A stretch of DNA of 23,201 nucleotides from Scenedesmus sp. ARA3. Taxonomy: Eukaryota > Chlorophyta > Chlorophyceae > Sphaeropleales > Scenedesmaceae. The position numbers and the translations under genes were made by a program. The stretch lies in NCBI GenBank assembly GCA_004335835.1, contig RWJK01000100.1:370-23570 (forward strand), read 5' to 3'. The notes under the pieces are model-generated. The model ran no database searches and had not been told where the DNA came from. It saw only the letters and a program-made list of their open reading frames with translations. Below, one piece after another: positions 1-10,517 of the stretch (position 1 is its first letter; every line of letters starts with the position of its first letter).

Positions 1-404
1 CAACGCCCCAAGCTGCTTGCAGGATTCCAACAACCGCCTCCTGCGCACCGCACAGGACGCAGCAACGCCCCACTCTGCTTGCAAGCTTCCAACAACCGCC
101 TCCTGCGCACCGCACAGGACGCAGCAACGCCCCAAGCTGCTTGCAGGATTCCAACAACCGCCTCCTGCACACCGCACAGGACGCAGCAACGCCCCACTCT
201 GCTTGCAGGATTCCAACAACCGCCTCCTGTGCACCGCACAGGACGCAGCAACGCCCCAAGCTGCTTGCAGGATTCCAACAACCGCCTCCTGCGCACCGCA
301 CAGGACGCAGCAGCGCCCCAAGCTGCTTGCAGGATTCCAACAACCGCCTCCTGCACACCGCACAGGACACAGCAACGCCCCAAGCTGCTTGCAGGATTCC
401 AACA
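1..404. repeat. 62-bp tandem satellite array, about 6.5 copies
   Basis: The block beginning CAACGCCCCA recurs at 1, 63, 125, 187, 249, 311 and 373, an exact 62-bp period, and the array degenerates near 404. Copies differ by a few substitutions (AAGCTGC versus CTCTGC; GCGCACC, GCACACC or GTGCACC). The array begins at the window edge, so its true length is unknown. Because 62 is not a multiple of 3 and the unit happens to lack stops, all three forward frames stay open through the array. Those frames are periodic artefacts, not a gene. Confidence 0.95.
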
Positions 405-786
405 GAACATTGCAACAGAACATTGCACCACACCCGGCGCTGCACAAGCCAACAAACCGCCTGGCAGCAAGTCAACCGCCAGTCAACAATGCGCCACTGG
501 TCATCAAGTGGCGTCATACAAATACACCTGCCCTCCACTGCTCCCAGCCTGTGTGCACCAGCCAGCCGCTGCTGCGGCCGCCAGTGGCACTGCTGAAACT
601 CTAACACGTACGCTGCGCTTAGAGTATGTATGGCGCTGCATAGCCATGCCCCAGCACACGCAAAATCACACACCACATGCCAGCAGGCGCGTCCACACAT
701 ACGCCTTGCCCTGCGCAGCAACTGCTGTGCACCGTATGCGCCTGCTGCGCCACAGTACATCCTCCTTGCCTCCTCACTTGCCAACC
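405..786. other. Non-coding spacer between two tandem arrays
   Basis: This stretch starts with a 13-bp direct duplication (AACAGAACATTGC, around 399-425) and is then CA/GC-rich unique-looking sequence. I see no convincing exon, RNA gene or promoter. The open frames here continue out of the repeat arrays and have repeat-like composition. Confidence 0.6.
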
Positions 787-1766
787 AGCTTGCAGCACCT
801 GCAGTAGTATAACACCGCAACACTGCAGCACCTACCCTTCCACCCTGCCACTGTATGCCCCAGGCAGCTTGCAGCACCTGCAGTAGTGTAATACCGCAGT
901 GCTGCTGCACCTGCCCTTCCACCCTGCCACATCATGCGCCAGGCAGCTTGCAGCAGCTGCAGTTGTGGAACACCACAGTACTGCCAAACCTGCCCTGCCA
1001 CCCTGACACTTCATGCTCCAGCCAGCTTGCAGCAGCTGCAGTAGTGCAACACCACAGTTCTGCTGCACCTGCCTTCCACCCTGCCACTGTATGCCCTAGG
1101 CAGCTTGCAGCACCTGCAGTAGCGCCACACCGCAGTGCTGCTGCACCTGCTCTTCTGCCTTGTCACGGCATGCCCCCAACCAGCTTGCAGCAACTGCAGT
1201 AGTGTAATAACAATACTGCAGTGCTGCTGCACCTGCCCTTCCACCCTGGCACATCACGCTCCAGCCAGCTTGCAGCAACTGCAGTAGTGCAACACCACAG
1301 TTCTGCTGCACCTGCCCTTCCACCCTGGCACATCATGCTCCAGCCGGCTTGCAGCAGCTGCAGTAGTGTAACACCACAGTATTGCCAAACCTGCCCTGCT
1401 ACCCCGCCACTTCGTGCCCCAGGCAGCTTGCAGCAGCTGCAGCAGTGCAACACCACAGGTGCTGCTGCACCTGCCCTGCTACCCCGCCACTTCATGCTCC
1501 AGCCAGCTTGCAGCACCTGCAGTAGTGCAACACCGCAGTTCTGCTGCACCTGCCCTTCCACCCTGCCACATCATGCACCAGCCAGCTTGCAGCAGCTGCA
1601 GTAGTGCAATATCGCAGTGCTGCTGCACCTGCCCTTGCACCTGCTACTGCATGCCCCAGCCAGCTTGCAGCCCCTGCGTACTGCAAAATGGCAGTACTGC
1701 TGCACGCTGCAGGCTGCACCTGCCCTGCCGCACTGCCACTTCATGCAGCAACCAGCTTGCAGCGGC
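787..1766. repeat. ~79-bp minisatellite, about 13 copies
   Basis: The core AGCTTGCAGCA(C/G)CTGCAGTAG starts at 787, 866, 945, 1024, 1102, 1182, 1267, 1346 (variant), 1425, 1505, 1584, 1662 and 1754. Spacings are mostly 78-80 bp, with one of 85 and a final one of 92. Each unit also holds GCTGCTGCACCTGCCCTTCC and a CA(C/T)(A/T)TCATGC-like block. The rightmost units are more diverged and run into the 3' end of gene A. Long frames on both strands here follow the repeat and are not considered coding. Confidence 0.93.
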
Positions 1767-3628
1767 GCATCAGTGCCAGCGGCAGCAGCTGCAGCGCATT
1801 TTCCACAATGCTGAACAGCGGCCGCACTGCGGCGCCAGCCGCCACCACCAGCTCAGCCGCTGGCTGCTGCTGCTGCTGCTGCTGCTGCTGTGGTGTGCTG
1901 CGAGTCGCCAGCGCACTGTGGCCGACATCAATCACATCAAACAGCACGCGTGCAGCACAGAGCAGCAATGTGTCAGCGAAGGGCATGCTCAGCAGTGCGC
2001 ACAGCAGGTGCTGCCTGACAATCAAGGTGTGCAGCTGAATCCAGCGACGGGCATAGACTGACTCCACCCACATACGCAGAAGTACGACCACATACGCAGA
2101 AGTACGACCACATACGCAGAAGTACGACCACATACGCAGAAGTACGACTGTCTTGCTGAGCTGGCACCTCTAACTTCAGCAGATACTCCAGGCATGCACT
2201 TGTGCTGTATTGGCACACCATGATTCGTTGTCCGCAAAACGCTTGCTGCGCCTGCCCTGCCACCACTGATTGCAATGCGTTGCACACATGCAATGACAAC
2301 GCATAACTCAAATGCATGCTGACAGCGGTGCGTTGTCGCTCACCGTGATGTTTTGTTGCTGCTGAGCAGTTTCCATGAAGCCCGCTTCACGCGGCTGATG
2401 GTGTCACGCAGGCCCTGGGTCAAGCCCTCACCAACCTGCACGCAGAATACGGGATATCACATGTGCCGATCACTTTGCTTGCCCGCTTACAAGCGAAATG
2501 CAATATCTTTGTCAGCAGCACATCAACAGAGGGGAAGCACGTGCTGAGGGTGTGCTTGCCAGGTCAGCACCATCAGGCACTGATGCACCGCCCTAAGCCA
2601 CCAGCACACAATCATCTTCAGATGCTGCCAGCACCCACATGCCACCTACCAGCTCGCTCTGCGTTCAAAATAATGATATAACATGTTATAACAGTGTTAA
2701 TAACACCCACCGACGGGTCCTCCTCCAGCAGGCCTGCTGGTGCCAGCATCTCCTGTAGTGCTGCGACATCCAGCAAGCCCTGGCAGGCAATGCCAAAGTG
2801 GACCGACACCACAGATGACACCTGCAGCAGCAGTAGCAGCAGCAGCAGCTGTGGAGTCAATGTGCCTTCAATGCTTACAGCAGCACAAGCAGCAAGGGGC
2901 GTCCAGCTGCGACCAGACAGCAACTCAGCAGCTTGCGCTCTCCGTCGCGCAGCAAATAGGGTTCACATCCCAGCACATGTTGGGAACCCCAAGCTGAACC
3001 CTAACCCCTGCGTCTTAACTTGCTGACCTCAACTCACCTGCACAGCATCATCCACCAGCTTCACCACCCGGCCATCTTCCAGCAAGATGCTCAGCAGCGT
3101 CAGCAGCGCAGCACTCTGCTGCTGCTGCTGCTGGCTGCCCCACACATCAAACACATACACAGCAGCCTCCAATGCTACGCCAGCGCTGACAATCGGTGGC
3201 GCCAGCACCTGCAGCAGCACAGGCCCCTCACTGCTGCCGCCGCCGCTGCTGCTGCTGCTGCCGCAGCACACGCCCAACGCCAGAATTGGGCATGCCATTA
3301 GGTGGTCGCACACTTGACTGGCTGCTGCTGCATTCAACACAACTGTCACGCCTTGCGCCGCATAAGCAGCTGCAGCCGTGCTACCTGCCAGCTCCTGCAG
3401 CTGCTGCAGCGCCGCTGCATCTTCCTCTTGATTGGCAAACAGCAGTGACTGCGCAGCCTCAGGAACCAGCACAAGCCCGGCACTGCTGCAGATCTCGGGC
3501 GGAGCATATGCCAGCAGCTGCAGCAGCTGCGACATATTCGGCACCGCCGGCTGCTGCTGCTGCTGCTGCTGCTGCTGCAGTGTTCCCTGCAGCTGCCCCT
3601 GCTCTGCAGCACTTGCAACGGCCGTGGG

Positions 3629-3660
<32 letters not shown>

Positions 3661-6600
3661 GGGAACCATTCAAGGCAGCAGTATCCTGGTCAAGCCCTGC
3701 TTGCAGCACCACTGCTCCTCCTGCAAACTCACTCCCGTTGCTGCTTGCAGGAACCCCACCCACCTCACCGCCCGCTGCTGCTGCTGCTGCTGCCTCTGCA
3801 GGCTGCGCAGCATCGCTTGCTGCATGCGCCACAACAGCAGCAGCAGCAGCTCCCGCTGCTGCCACTGCCTCCCAGTCGCCCCTCAAGTCACGCATGGTTG
3901 CAGCGCAGTCGGCAACCATCTGCTGTATGTCGAGCTGCACCTTCCAAGCAGCGCCTGGCTGCAGGCTCAGGTACCTGCAGCCTTGGAAGGCCTCAGGCAG
4001 GGTGCTGTAGGGCTTGGGTGTGCCCGGGTGGTGCTGCTCCCAGCACGTCAGCATCACAGACGCTGCACAGAGTCACGAGCAGCAAGCAGGTAGATGATGA
4101 GAACAAGAGGAAAGCACGCATGCGTGCATGCAGGCAGGTCTGAGGGAGGGTGCTGTAGGGCTTGGGTGTACCCGGGTGGTGCTGCTCCCAGCACGTCAGC
4201 ATCACAGACACTGCACAGAGGCAAGAGCAGCAAGCAGGTAGAACATGAGAATAGGAACCAAGCACGCGTACGTGCATGCATGCAGGTGATAAAAAGGGTT
4301 CTGTAGGGCTTGGGTGTACCGGGGTGGTGCTGCTCCCAGCACGTGAGCATCACAGACGCTGCACAGAGCAGTAAGCAGACAGGTGTTCAAAATAAGAAGC
4401 AAGCACGCATACATGCATGCAGGCAGGCAGGCGGGTGCTGTAGCGCTTGGGTGTACCGGGATGGTGCTGGTCCCAGCATCTCAGCATCACAGACACTGCA
4501 CGGGCAGGCACCAGGCTGCACATTGCCGCAAGCACTACTGCAGTTCTACACGCAAGCAGCCGCGCACGCGGCTCACTGGCGTTGTAAGGGTTCATCACGT
4601 AGCGAGCCTCCTCTGTCTCCACCAGCACAGGCCGCGCTGCAGCAGCAGCCTCCGCGAGCCCCGGGTGTGCTGCCTCAATCATTGCACACGCCAGCTGCTG
4701 CCTCAGCAGCCCTAGCCCCTCATTTGCCTCATGCCACGTGATGATGCCGGCAAATCCCAGCAGATCTGTTGCAAGCAGCGCACCCTGCGCGACGCGCAGG
4801 CCAACAGCTTGCGCTGCTGCATCCGCTGCAGCTGCTGCTGCAGCAGCTTCCAGTTCCTGCAAGCTATACACACCTCCGCGCGTGCCAGCGCTGCTGCCTG
4901 CAGCTGTACTGCCAGTACCAGCTGCTTCTGCCTCTGCTGCAGCTGCCAGGTTGATGATGTCTAGCTGCACCAGCTGGTTTGAGTGCTTGGGCCCATCGCG
5001 CATGCTGAAGAAGGCATCGCCTGCCAAGACGTCGCCCATCTTCTTGTACGCCTTGGCTTCATTCGGGTGGCGGTTGCACCACACCTGGTGAAACACATCT
5101 CCTGCACAGCAACCAAGCCACATTGCACAGCGCACATGCAAGCTATAATTCGCAGCGCACAAGTAAGGCGTCACAGTTTGTACACTGACTGGCACTGAGC
5201 TAACAGCACGACGATCACTCTTTGAACCATTCTGACGACGTAGCAGCGCAACACACCCCTGAAACAGCGTGTACTCACTCAAAGAAGTCATTCATGTAGT
5301 CACAGCAATCATGTAAAGCTGGCTGTTTGCACAGTTTCAGCCCTAACCGAGCACAGTTTGGCCCAGCGTCCGCTTTTATGAAAAAATATGTACGTCCTGC
5401 CCTTTGTTCGCTACTAGGCCCTGCTGCCCTCACAGCGGCTGCATTTCAAAGTCGGAATCAACAGCCCTGCCCACCTGCTTGCGCCACATGCACCTGCATC
5501 CTGCTCAAATCCAAAGGCACCAAGCCCACAGCATCAGCTGCCCCGTTGACCAGCTTCGTCGCCAGTGCGCGCTTCATGTGGCAAAAGTCAACGTTGCGGT
5601 CAAACTGCCACTTTTGAATGAACGGCAGCAGCTGTTGCTTGGGGACGCTTGCCATTGCCCCGCCGGCTGCTGCTGATATAGATGCTCCTCGCTTGGCAGC
5701 TGCTGCTGCCTTGGTGCTTGCAGGACCAGAGGCTGCAGCAGCAGCTGCTGAAGAATGAGGAGATGGGGGCGTGCCAGCTCCCACCCGCTCTGCTGCAGTG
5801 CTGCTGCTACCAGCGCTTGCAGCAGCTGCGCGGATGAACTGCTTCTTGAATGGAGCTGTCAGCAGCAACACACGGGCCCCGCCCTTGTTCTGCACGTGCC
5901 GCAGCAGCTCCCGTCCCGGCTGCTGCGGCTGCCCTGCCAGCAACTCAGGCAGAGAGTCAAACGGAAAGCGCTGGCCGCGGTAGAAGCGCTCCCATGCACT
6001 CTGCAGCAGCTCTCCTGCAAGGCGCAGCAGCAGCAGCAGCAGCAGCCAGAGTGCACACGCAGGCATCATTCTGGGCTGAAAGTATGTGAAGCATATCATG
6101 CAGGTGATGGAAGGATACCGCAGTACTCACACACAAAACAGCAGCTGACGTTTGTGACCTGCACCAAATTTACATCACTGCTGTACAACACCTGCAACAA
6201 ACTGACTGTGGAATCAAAGTCAGCAACGAACACACTGTGAAATCCTAGTCAGCCACAAACTGACTGTGAGGTTCAAGTCAGCACCAGAAATTGATTTGGA
6301 TACTAGGTCAGCAGCATGCTGAAAGGCGCGCCCATTGCACTTACCCGCTTCTGCTGCGCTGACTGATATGTTGAAGGCTAGAGCCTTTGGCATATTGCCA
6401 TCTGCAGCTGCCACTGCGAGATGCAGCATGTCAACCACCAGGCAATTCAGCAGCTTGTTCGCCTGCGGCTTTCCGTGCAGCCGCAACCCCCTGGCATATG
6501 CCTCCAGCTCTCGCCACTGCGTTGTATTGGCATATGCCTTCGCCTCAACTGTATTCGAGCCTCCCCCTGCGGTTGCTGCACTGCCGCTGGCTTTTGCAAC

Positions 6601-8830
6601 GACCATGCCGCTGCCTACTGCAGCTGCTGCAGCACCATTGCTGTTAGGCACAGCCCTGCTGGCGCCGGCATCAGTTTGCACAGCAGCAGGGTTACTGACA
6701 GGCCTCGGCACCATCCTGCTGGGTTTCACTGGCGGCGGGCTATCCAGTGTGTCAGGCAGGTTTGGCAAGCCGCTGCTGCTGTAGCTCCCGCCTGATGCTG
6801 GGCTGCTGCTGCTTGCAGGAACTGCCCTCGGGCTACCTTTGACTGCCAGTGGCCGTGGCACTACTTTGACTTTGGCTGATGCGCCTGCAGGCCTTGCCCT
6901 TGGTGAGCCAGCAGCTGCTGATGACGTTGTCAGTGTTTGCAGGATGTTAGACCTGCTGCTGTTGCTTGCAGGAAGCGCAGCAGCAGGGCTATGAGGCGCA
7001 GGATTGGAGCGAGCGCTGCAGGGGCAGCAGCACAACAAGCGCCAGAGGCATGCATGGTGTCAACAGCAAAACATCTGCTTGATGATGATTGATACTGCAC
7101 GTATTCGTGCCCTGTAGCGTGCGCTCTGAGAAACAGCATGTGTGCAGCTGCAACAGCTGCTCATCAGGCGGTGTGCACAGCGGGTGGCTGAGTCAGCCTG
7201 TTGGACTGCCTAGGGCACCCTTTTCCCAGAGTGATGATTTCTATGAAGCATGTCAACAATGATAAATGATAAATTGACATCACATGATGTCATCTGCTCA
7301 CCTGGCACCCTGCAGCATGGCAGCCACATCCAGCTTCACTGCAACCGAGGTGTTGCTGTTGGGCATCGTCACAAACACAAAGCAGCCCTCTCCCTCAAGC
7401 AGCTTGCGCATCGTGATGTTTGGAGTCAGGCCATGCTGCTCCCTCCAATCCCTGCAGCAGCAGTGCAGTGCAGTGAGCGTACAGCAGCCTCAGAGAGTGC
7501 AACGATATTTTGCCGCCACGCAGGAAGCAGTGCGCGCAGGTGCAATGTCCTGCAAAACTGCAGACACACCATGCTGCTTGTCAGGCATACTGCTTCTAGG
7601 TATCAGAAACATAGCACCACATACAGGTACCGCCCGGTGCTCTGGCAAGTGCTGCAGGCAAGCCTCCTTGCGTGCCCAGCACACCTCAAGCAAGGTGCCA
7701 AAAGTCCAGCAGTTTTAGCCCTAGCACGAGCACGGTTCAGACAGCAGATGCTGGCTGCTGCAGCAGATTCATGCTTACTTGCCCAGGCGTGCACGCAGCT
7801 TCAGGCCCAAGGATGGCAGCCCAAGCTGGAAGCCGTGATCCGCTGCATCTGCATCCTCAAGCAGAATGCTCGCCACCTGCAGGGAACGCAGGAAACGGCA
7901 GCAAATGATTTCCGCAGCTGCAGTAGCACAGCAGATGTGCAGCATGAGGTCCTCTCCCTGTTGCTGCGGCCAGTACTGGCCTAGGCGCCAACAGACGTAC
8001 TGCATCAGCTGCTGTGCTGCGCTGAGGAGTATTTTGTCAGGCACTGCTGAAGCGCACCTGCTGCTTTACGACCTCAGGCCCGTGTTCCTGCGGCCACCTG
8101 CGCTTCACCGCAGCAAGCAGGCGATGCGGGTCCATGCCAGCAATGCCTCCCGCTGCCTACTGTCGAAGTTCCTCCATGGCCACCATCCAGCGTGCTTCAG
8201 CTCACTGCGCTCTTGATTGAACAAACACCAAACGCAGTTCCAGTTTTAGACAAAGGCTGGATCGCTTCCTTCACAGGACGAGCAACAAAGCAGCAGCAGG
8301 GACACCGCTGGCGCAGATCAGCACGCTCGTGCTGATCCAACCACCCGATCTATCGCAGACGGCGCTGAAGACATAAGCTACTTGTGAGAAACTGCTTGGC
8401 GAAATCGGCAAGACCTGGTGTAGTTCTGCAGATGAGTCACCCCAACCCCAAGCCCGGGTGACACAGACCTGACGGGAAGCTGCCTCGTTAGTTGCGCGCT
8501 TGACAGTGCCAAACACCTTACAACTGAAGCTGCGATTTTGGCGGTGATGCGCGCAGCACGCATCAACTTATTACACAGCTGCAGTACATATGCCTGTGCT
8601 TGTTGCTGTACTGCCTGTTCTGTATCCCATAGGTGGCCACCATGTGTATCCAACCTGTGCGTGTTGCAGCACAAACAGCACAGAGGTGTGACCCTTAACT
8701 TAGACTCATCAAGGAACTGAGGACCTGCAACAAGTGTGTACTACTTAGGAGCCCCTTTACGGCATCACCCCTCAGCGGCGCAGACACGCTGAAGCAGGCC
8801 TGGGCGGGCGTAACACCCCGGCTGACTCAT
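1741..8830 (-). CDS. Gene A: Ala/Gln/Ser-rich protein with a divergent 3'-5' exonuclease-like C-terminal region (multi-exon)
   Basis: Proposed coding exons in transcription order: 8830-8788 (weak), 8724-8522, 8209-8109, 8057-7779, 7451-7302, 7015-6345, 6014-5475, 5101-4552 (or -4577), 4004-3038 (or from 3981), 2821-2711, 2435-2344, 2265-2168 and 2057-1741. Phases agree at every join, giving 4122 nt (about 1373 residues). The N-terminal exons are Trp/Cys-containing; one has Cys pairs followed by NTHRLDTHGGHLWDTEQ. The middle is low-complexity Pro/Ser/Ala. The C-terminal part reads VLLQV, VYVFDV, LLEDGRVVKLVDDAVQ, then VHFGIACQGLLDVAALQ across the 3038/2821 junction. That order and spacing resemble the DEDD 3'-5' exonuclease family (EXD1/RNase D-like). 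The expected acidic DxE of motif I appears as LALGVCCG and the His-Asp block as VDDAVQVSS, so activity looks lost. The 5' exon, the 4552/4004 junction and the 2265-2168 exon are least certain. The N-terminal two thirds is unrecognised. Confidence 0.6.
1864..1890 (-). repeat. (CAG)9 tract encoding poly-Gln in the last exon of gene A
   Basis: Nine CTG triplets on the plus strand read as nine Gln codons in gene A, between STP and PAAELVVAAG. Confidence 0.85.
2069..2148. repeat. Perfect 4 x 20-bp tandem repeat
   Basis: The unit CACATACGCAGAAGTACGAC occurs four times without a mismatch (2069, 2089, 2109, 2129). In the gene A model it lies in the last intron, directly upstream (in transcription order) of the acceptor at 2057. 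On the minus strand the unit is open (a run of YFCVCGR/TSAYVVV-like peptides) because 20-bp units cycle frames without a stop. I treat that as artefact. Confidence 0.95.
3551..3659 (-). repeat. Two triplet tracts, (CAG)9 and (AGC)10, in a gene A exon
   Basis: Plus-strand CTG runs at 3551-3577 and about 3630-3659 read on the minus strand as nine Gln codons and ten Ser codons. The same trinucleotide is used in two frames within one exon, with unique sequence between. Confidence 0.85.
4001..4510. repeat. ~148-bp tandem repeat (3.5 copies) that reiterates a gene A splice acceptor
   Basis: Copies start at the block GGT(G/T)CTGTAG(G/C)GCTTGGGTG at 4001, 4149, 4297 and 4434, with periods of 148, 148 and 137 bp; the fourth copy stops near 4510. 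Each holds GGTGCTGCTCCCAGCACGT-like and CAGCATCACAGAC(A/G)CTGCAC blocks and an alternating purine-pyrimidine stretch (GCATGCGTGCATGC-like). On the minus strand every copy contains CCCAAG(C)CCTACAG or a close variant, the presumed acceptor of the exon beginning at 4004. The array therefore lies mostly in an intron but starts at the exon edge. Confidence 0.9.
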
Positions 8831-10470
8831 GTCGCCCAAATCGGGAGAGTCAAGTTTCACGGCGTAACAGGTCTTACATGTTTTCATTCTGCGTTGTCAT
8901 CGCTACGTAGAGGCATACGGCTGACACTGGGCTGAGCTGGATGGAGCTGTGCCGCCACTGAACGGCTGGTGAGCAGCATGACCAGCCCTCCTGACCATGG
9001 TTACAACAAAATGCATGCAGGTCATAGAGATTGGGGTGGGAGGAAGGCCAATAACAGCTGGCACAGAGGACAAAAGTGACGCCAAACCTCACAACTTGAG
9101 GGGTGGCTGGAAAACAGATTCATGTAACATGCGTGACGCGGACAATGCAAGCACAAACACACAAAAACCACCCTGCAAGTTGTGCTGACAGAAGGTAAGC
9201 GGTTGGCTTGCGAGCTCGAACACCATTATCATGTCGTGATATGTTGCCGCCAGCGGGATTGTAAATTGAAGACAAGCTGCTGATGCTTTGCTGGCTGCCA
9301 TCATGCTCAGCGAGCATGAAAGTTCACACCCCTGTGATCAGGCCACACGCCAGCATCAGCACCCCAGCCAGCACATATTGACGCCGTCAGGTAAATGCAC
9401 GTCAATAATGTCACAGCGAAAAACAGAAGCAACCAAAAGGTTACGCCAAACAGTCTGTTCAACCTGCCCTCTGACAGCGCTCACATGTGCTGGCTAGGGG
9501 GTTGAACAAGTCACCTGGAGACAACTTGCCACACCATGTGCAGCAGTGGCATGCACCAGCCAACCCTGATTGTATTCACGCTGCTGGACAACTAAGGGCA
9601 GCGCAAGCTGCTATGGACTTGATGAGACTGTCATGCGGAGGTGCCGTGACACCCAGCACCCAACCGGCCGGCCAACACTGCTCTCAAGGCATGTATAACA
9701 TGCCACCCGCCATTCTCAATCCCAAGGCGTGTCAGACATGTCACCCATCTAGAGCTGAACCTTCATTGACAAACATGTGTTGTGTGCTTGTCTGACACAG
9801 CACAAACATCCTGCATGCTGATGCGCCTTCCGTAGGCATCAGCCAGGGGCTGTGCTTTGCTGCTGCCAAGTGGCAATGCCAGCAAGCATTGCAGCACATA
9901 TAGCTATGACGAGTTTTGGAAAGAATGAGATAGATGGCACATAATCTGCAGGTTAAGAATCCCCAGTGAGCTCGACTCCATACACTTGTGGCCTGAAGGC
10001 TAAAGCACAATCAAGCATGTACACACACCACATGGCAACGCCCGCGCACCACCCAAAATGCAGCCGTCCAGCACGCACAGTGTTGCGCTAACCCAATGCT
10101 CATCCTGCAGCACGCTCGTAGCTATGTTCAGGTGCAACCAGTTTGGAAAACACCACTTGGTAACCCTCCTGCCCATGCGTGGCCCCCATGTCTGGCCAAC
10201 ATCATACGGTATGCTGCTGCCAATTGCCGACAGCCACGAGGGTGGCCCAGCACCGGCTGTTACTACATGATATACACAAAATAGGGACTTGGCCTTGTCA
10301 TACAGTGACAGCCGGCAGTGCTCTTCAGCGAGGGCACTCTTGAACACCGCTTCAAACGCACCCCCGGCCCGCAACAAAATCAGCAACCTGACCACATGTG
10401 AGAGCAATATGAGCTGCTGCACAGGCAGCTTGACCTGCTGCGGCGGTGCTGATGATACACATGCGCTGCC

Positions 10471-10471
<1 letters not shown>
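8831..10471. other. Intergenic region between gene A (5' side) and gene B (3' side)
   Basis: This stretch should hold the gene A promoter and the gene B 3'UTR. Composition is more balanced and lacks the triplet runs seen elsewhere. I found no exon with good splice sites and no RNA gene. A 140-codon minus-strand frame at 10000-10422 is the longest, but has no recognisable motif or splice support. No TGTAA poly(A) signal was found on the minus strand between the gene B stop and 9005; the first is at about 9001-9005, which seems far. Confidence 0.5.
9688..9704. repeat. Perfect short inverted repeat
   Basis: The sequence is GGCATGT-ATA-ACATGCC: 7-bp arms around a 3-bp loop, in intergenic DNA. 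It could be chance or a dimeric binding site; nothing nearby discriminates. Confidence 0.4.

Positions 10472-10515
<44 letters not shown>
10472..10515 (-). repeat. (AGC)14 tract at the start of the gene B 3'UTR
   Basis: About 14 CTG triplets on the plus strand (44 nt) abut the gene B stop codon (TAA, 10518-10516). On the transcribed strand the stop is followed at once by AGC repeats, so this is an untranslated tract. If the stop were lost, the tract would be read as poly-Ser. Confidence 0.85.

Positions 10516-10517
<2 letters not shown>

Noticed and set aside
17..807. Overlapping plus-strand open frames of 151-242 codons
   Set aside because: They are translations of the 62-bp array in all three frames; the period is not a multiple of 3 and the peptides are the same three repeats shifted.
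774..1719. Open frames on both strands over the 79-bp array
   Set aside because: Same reason: stop-poor repeat units, cycling frames, no splice or domain support.
1..1766. CRISPR-like repeat arrangement
   Set aside because: Repeats are directly tandem without unique spacers, and the genome is eukaryotic.
2879..2999. Alternative gene A exon reading PYLLRDGERKLL with a GTAAGC donor
   Set aside because: It reads well, but its phases (0 in, 2 out) break the frame into the exon at 2821, it needs an intron of under 45 nt, and the direct 3038-2821 join restores exonuclease-like continuity.
3196..4143. 315-codon plus-strand frame opposite gene A
   Set aside because: Antisense shadow of a gene A exon; composition follows CTG/GCA runs and there is no motif.
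10000..10422. 140-codon minus-strand frame
   Set aside because: No ATG context, motif, splice signals or codon bias like neighbouring exons; probably gene B 3'UTR or intergenic.
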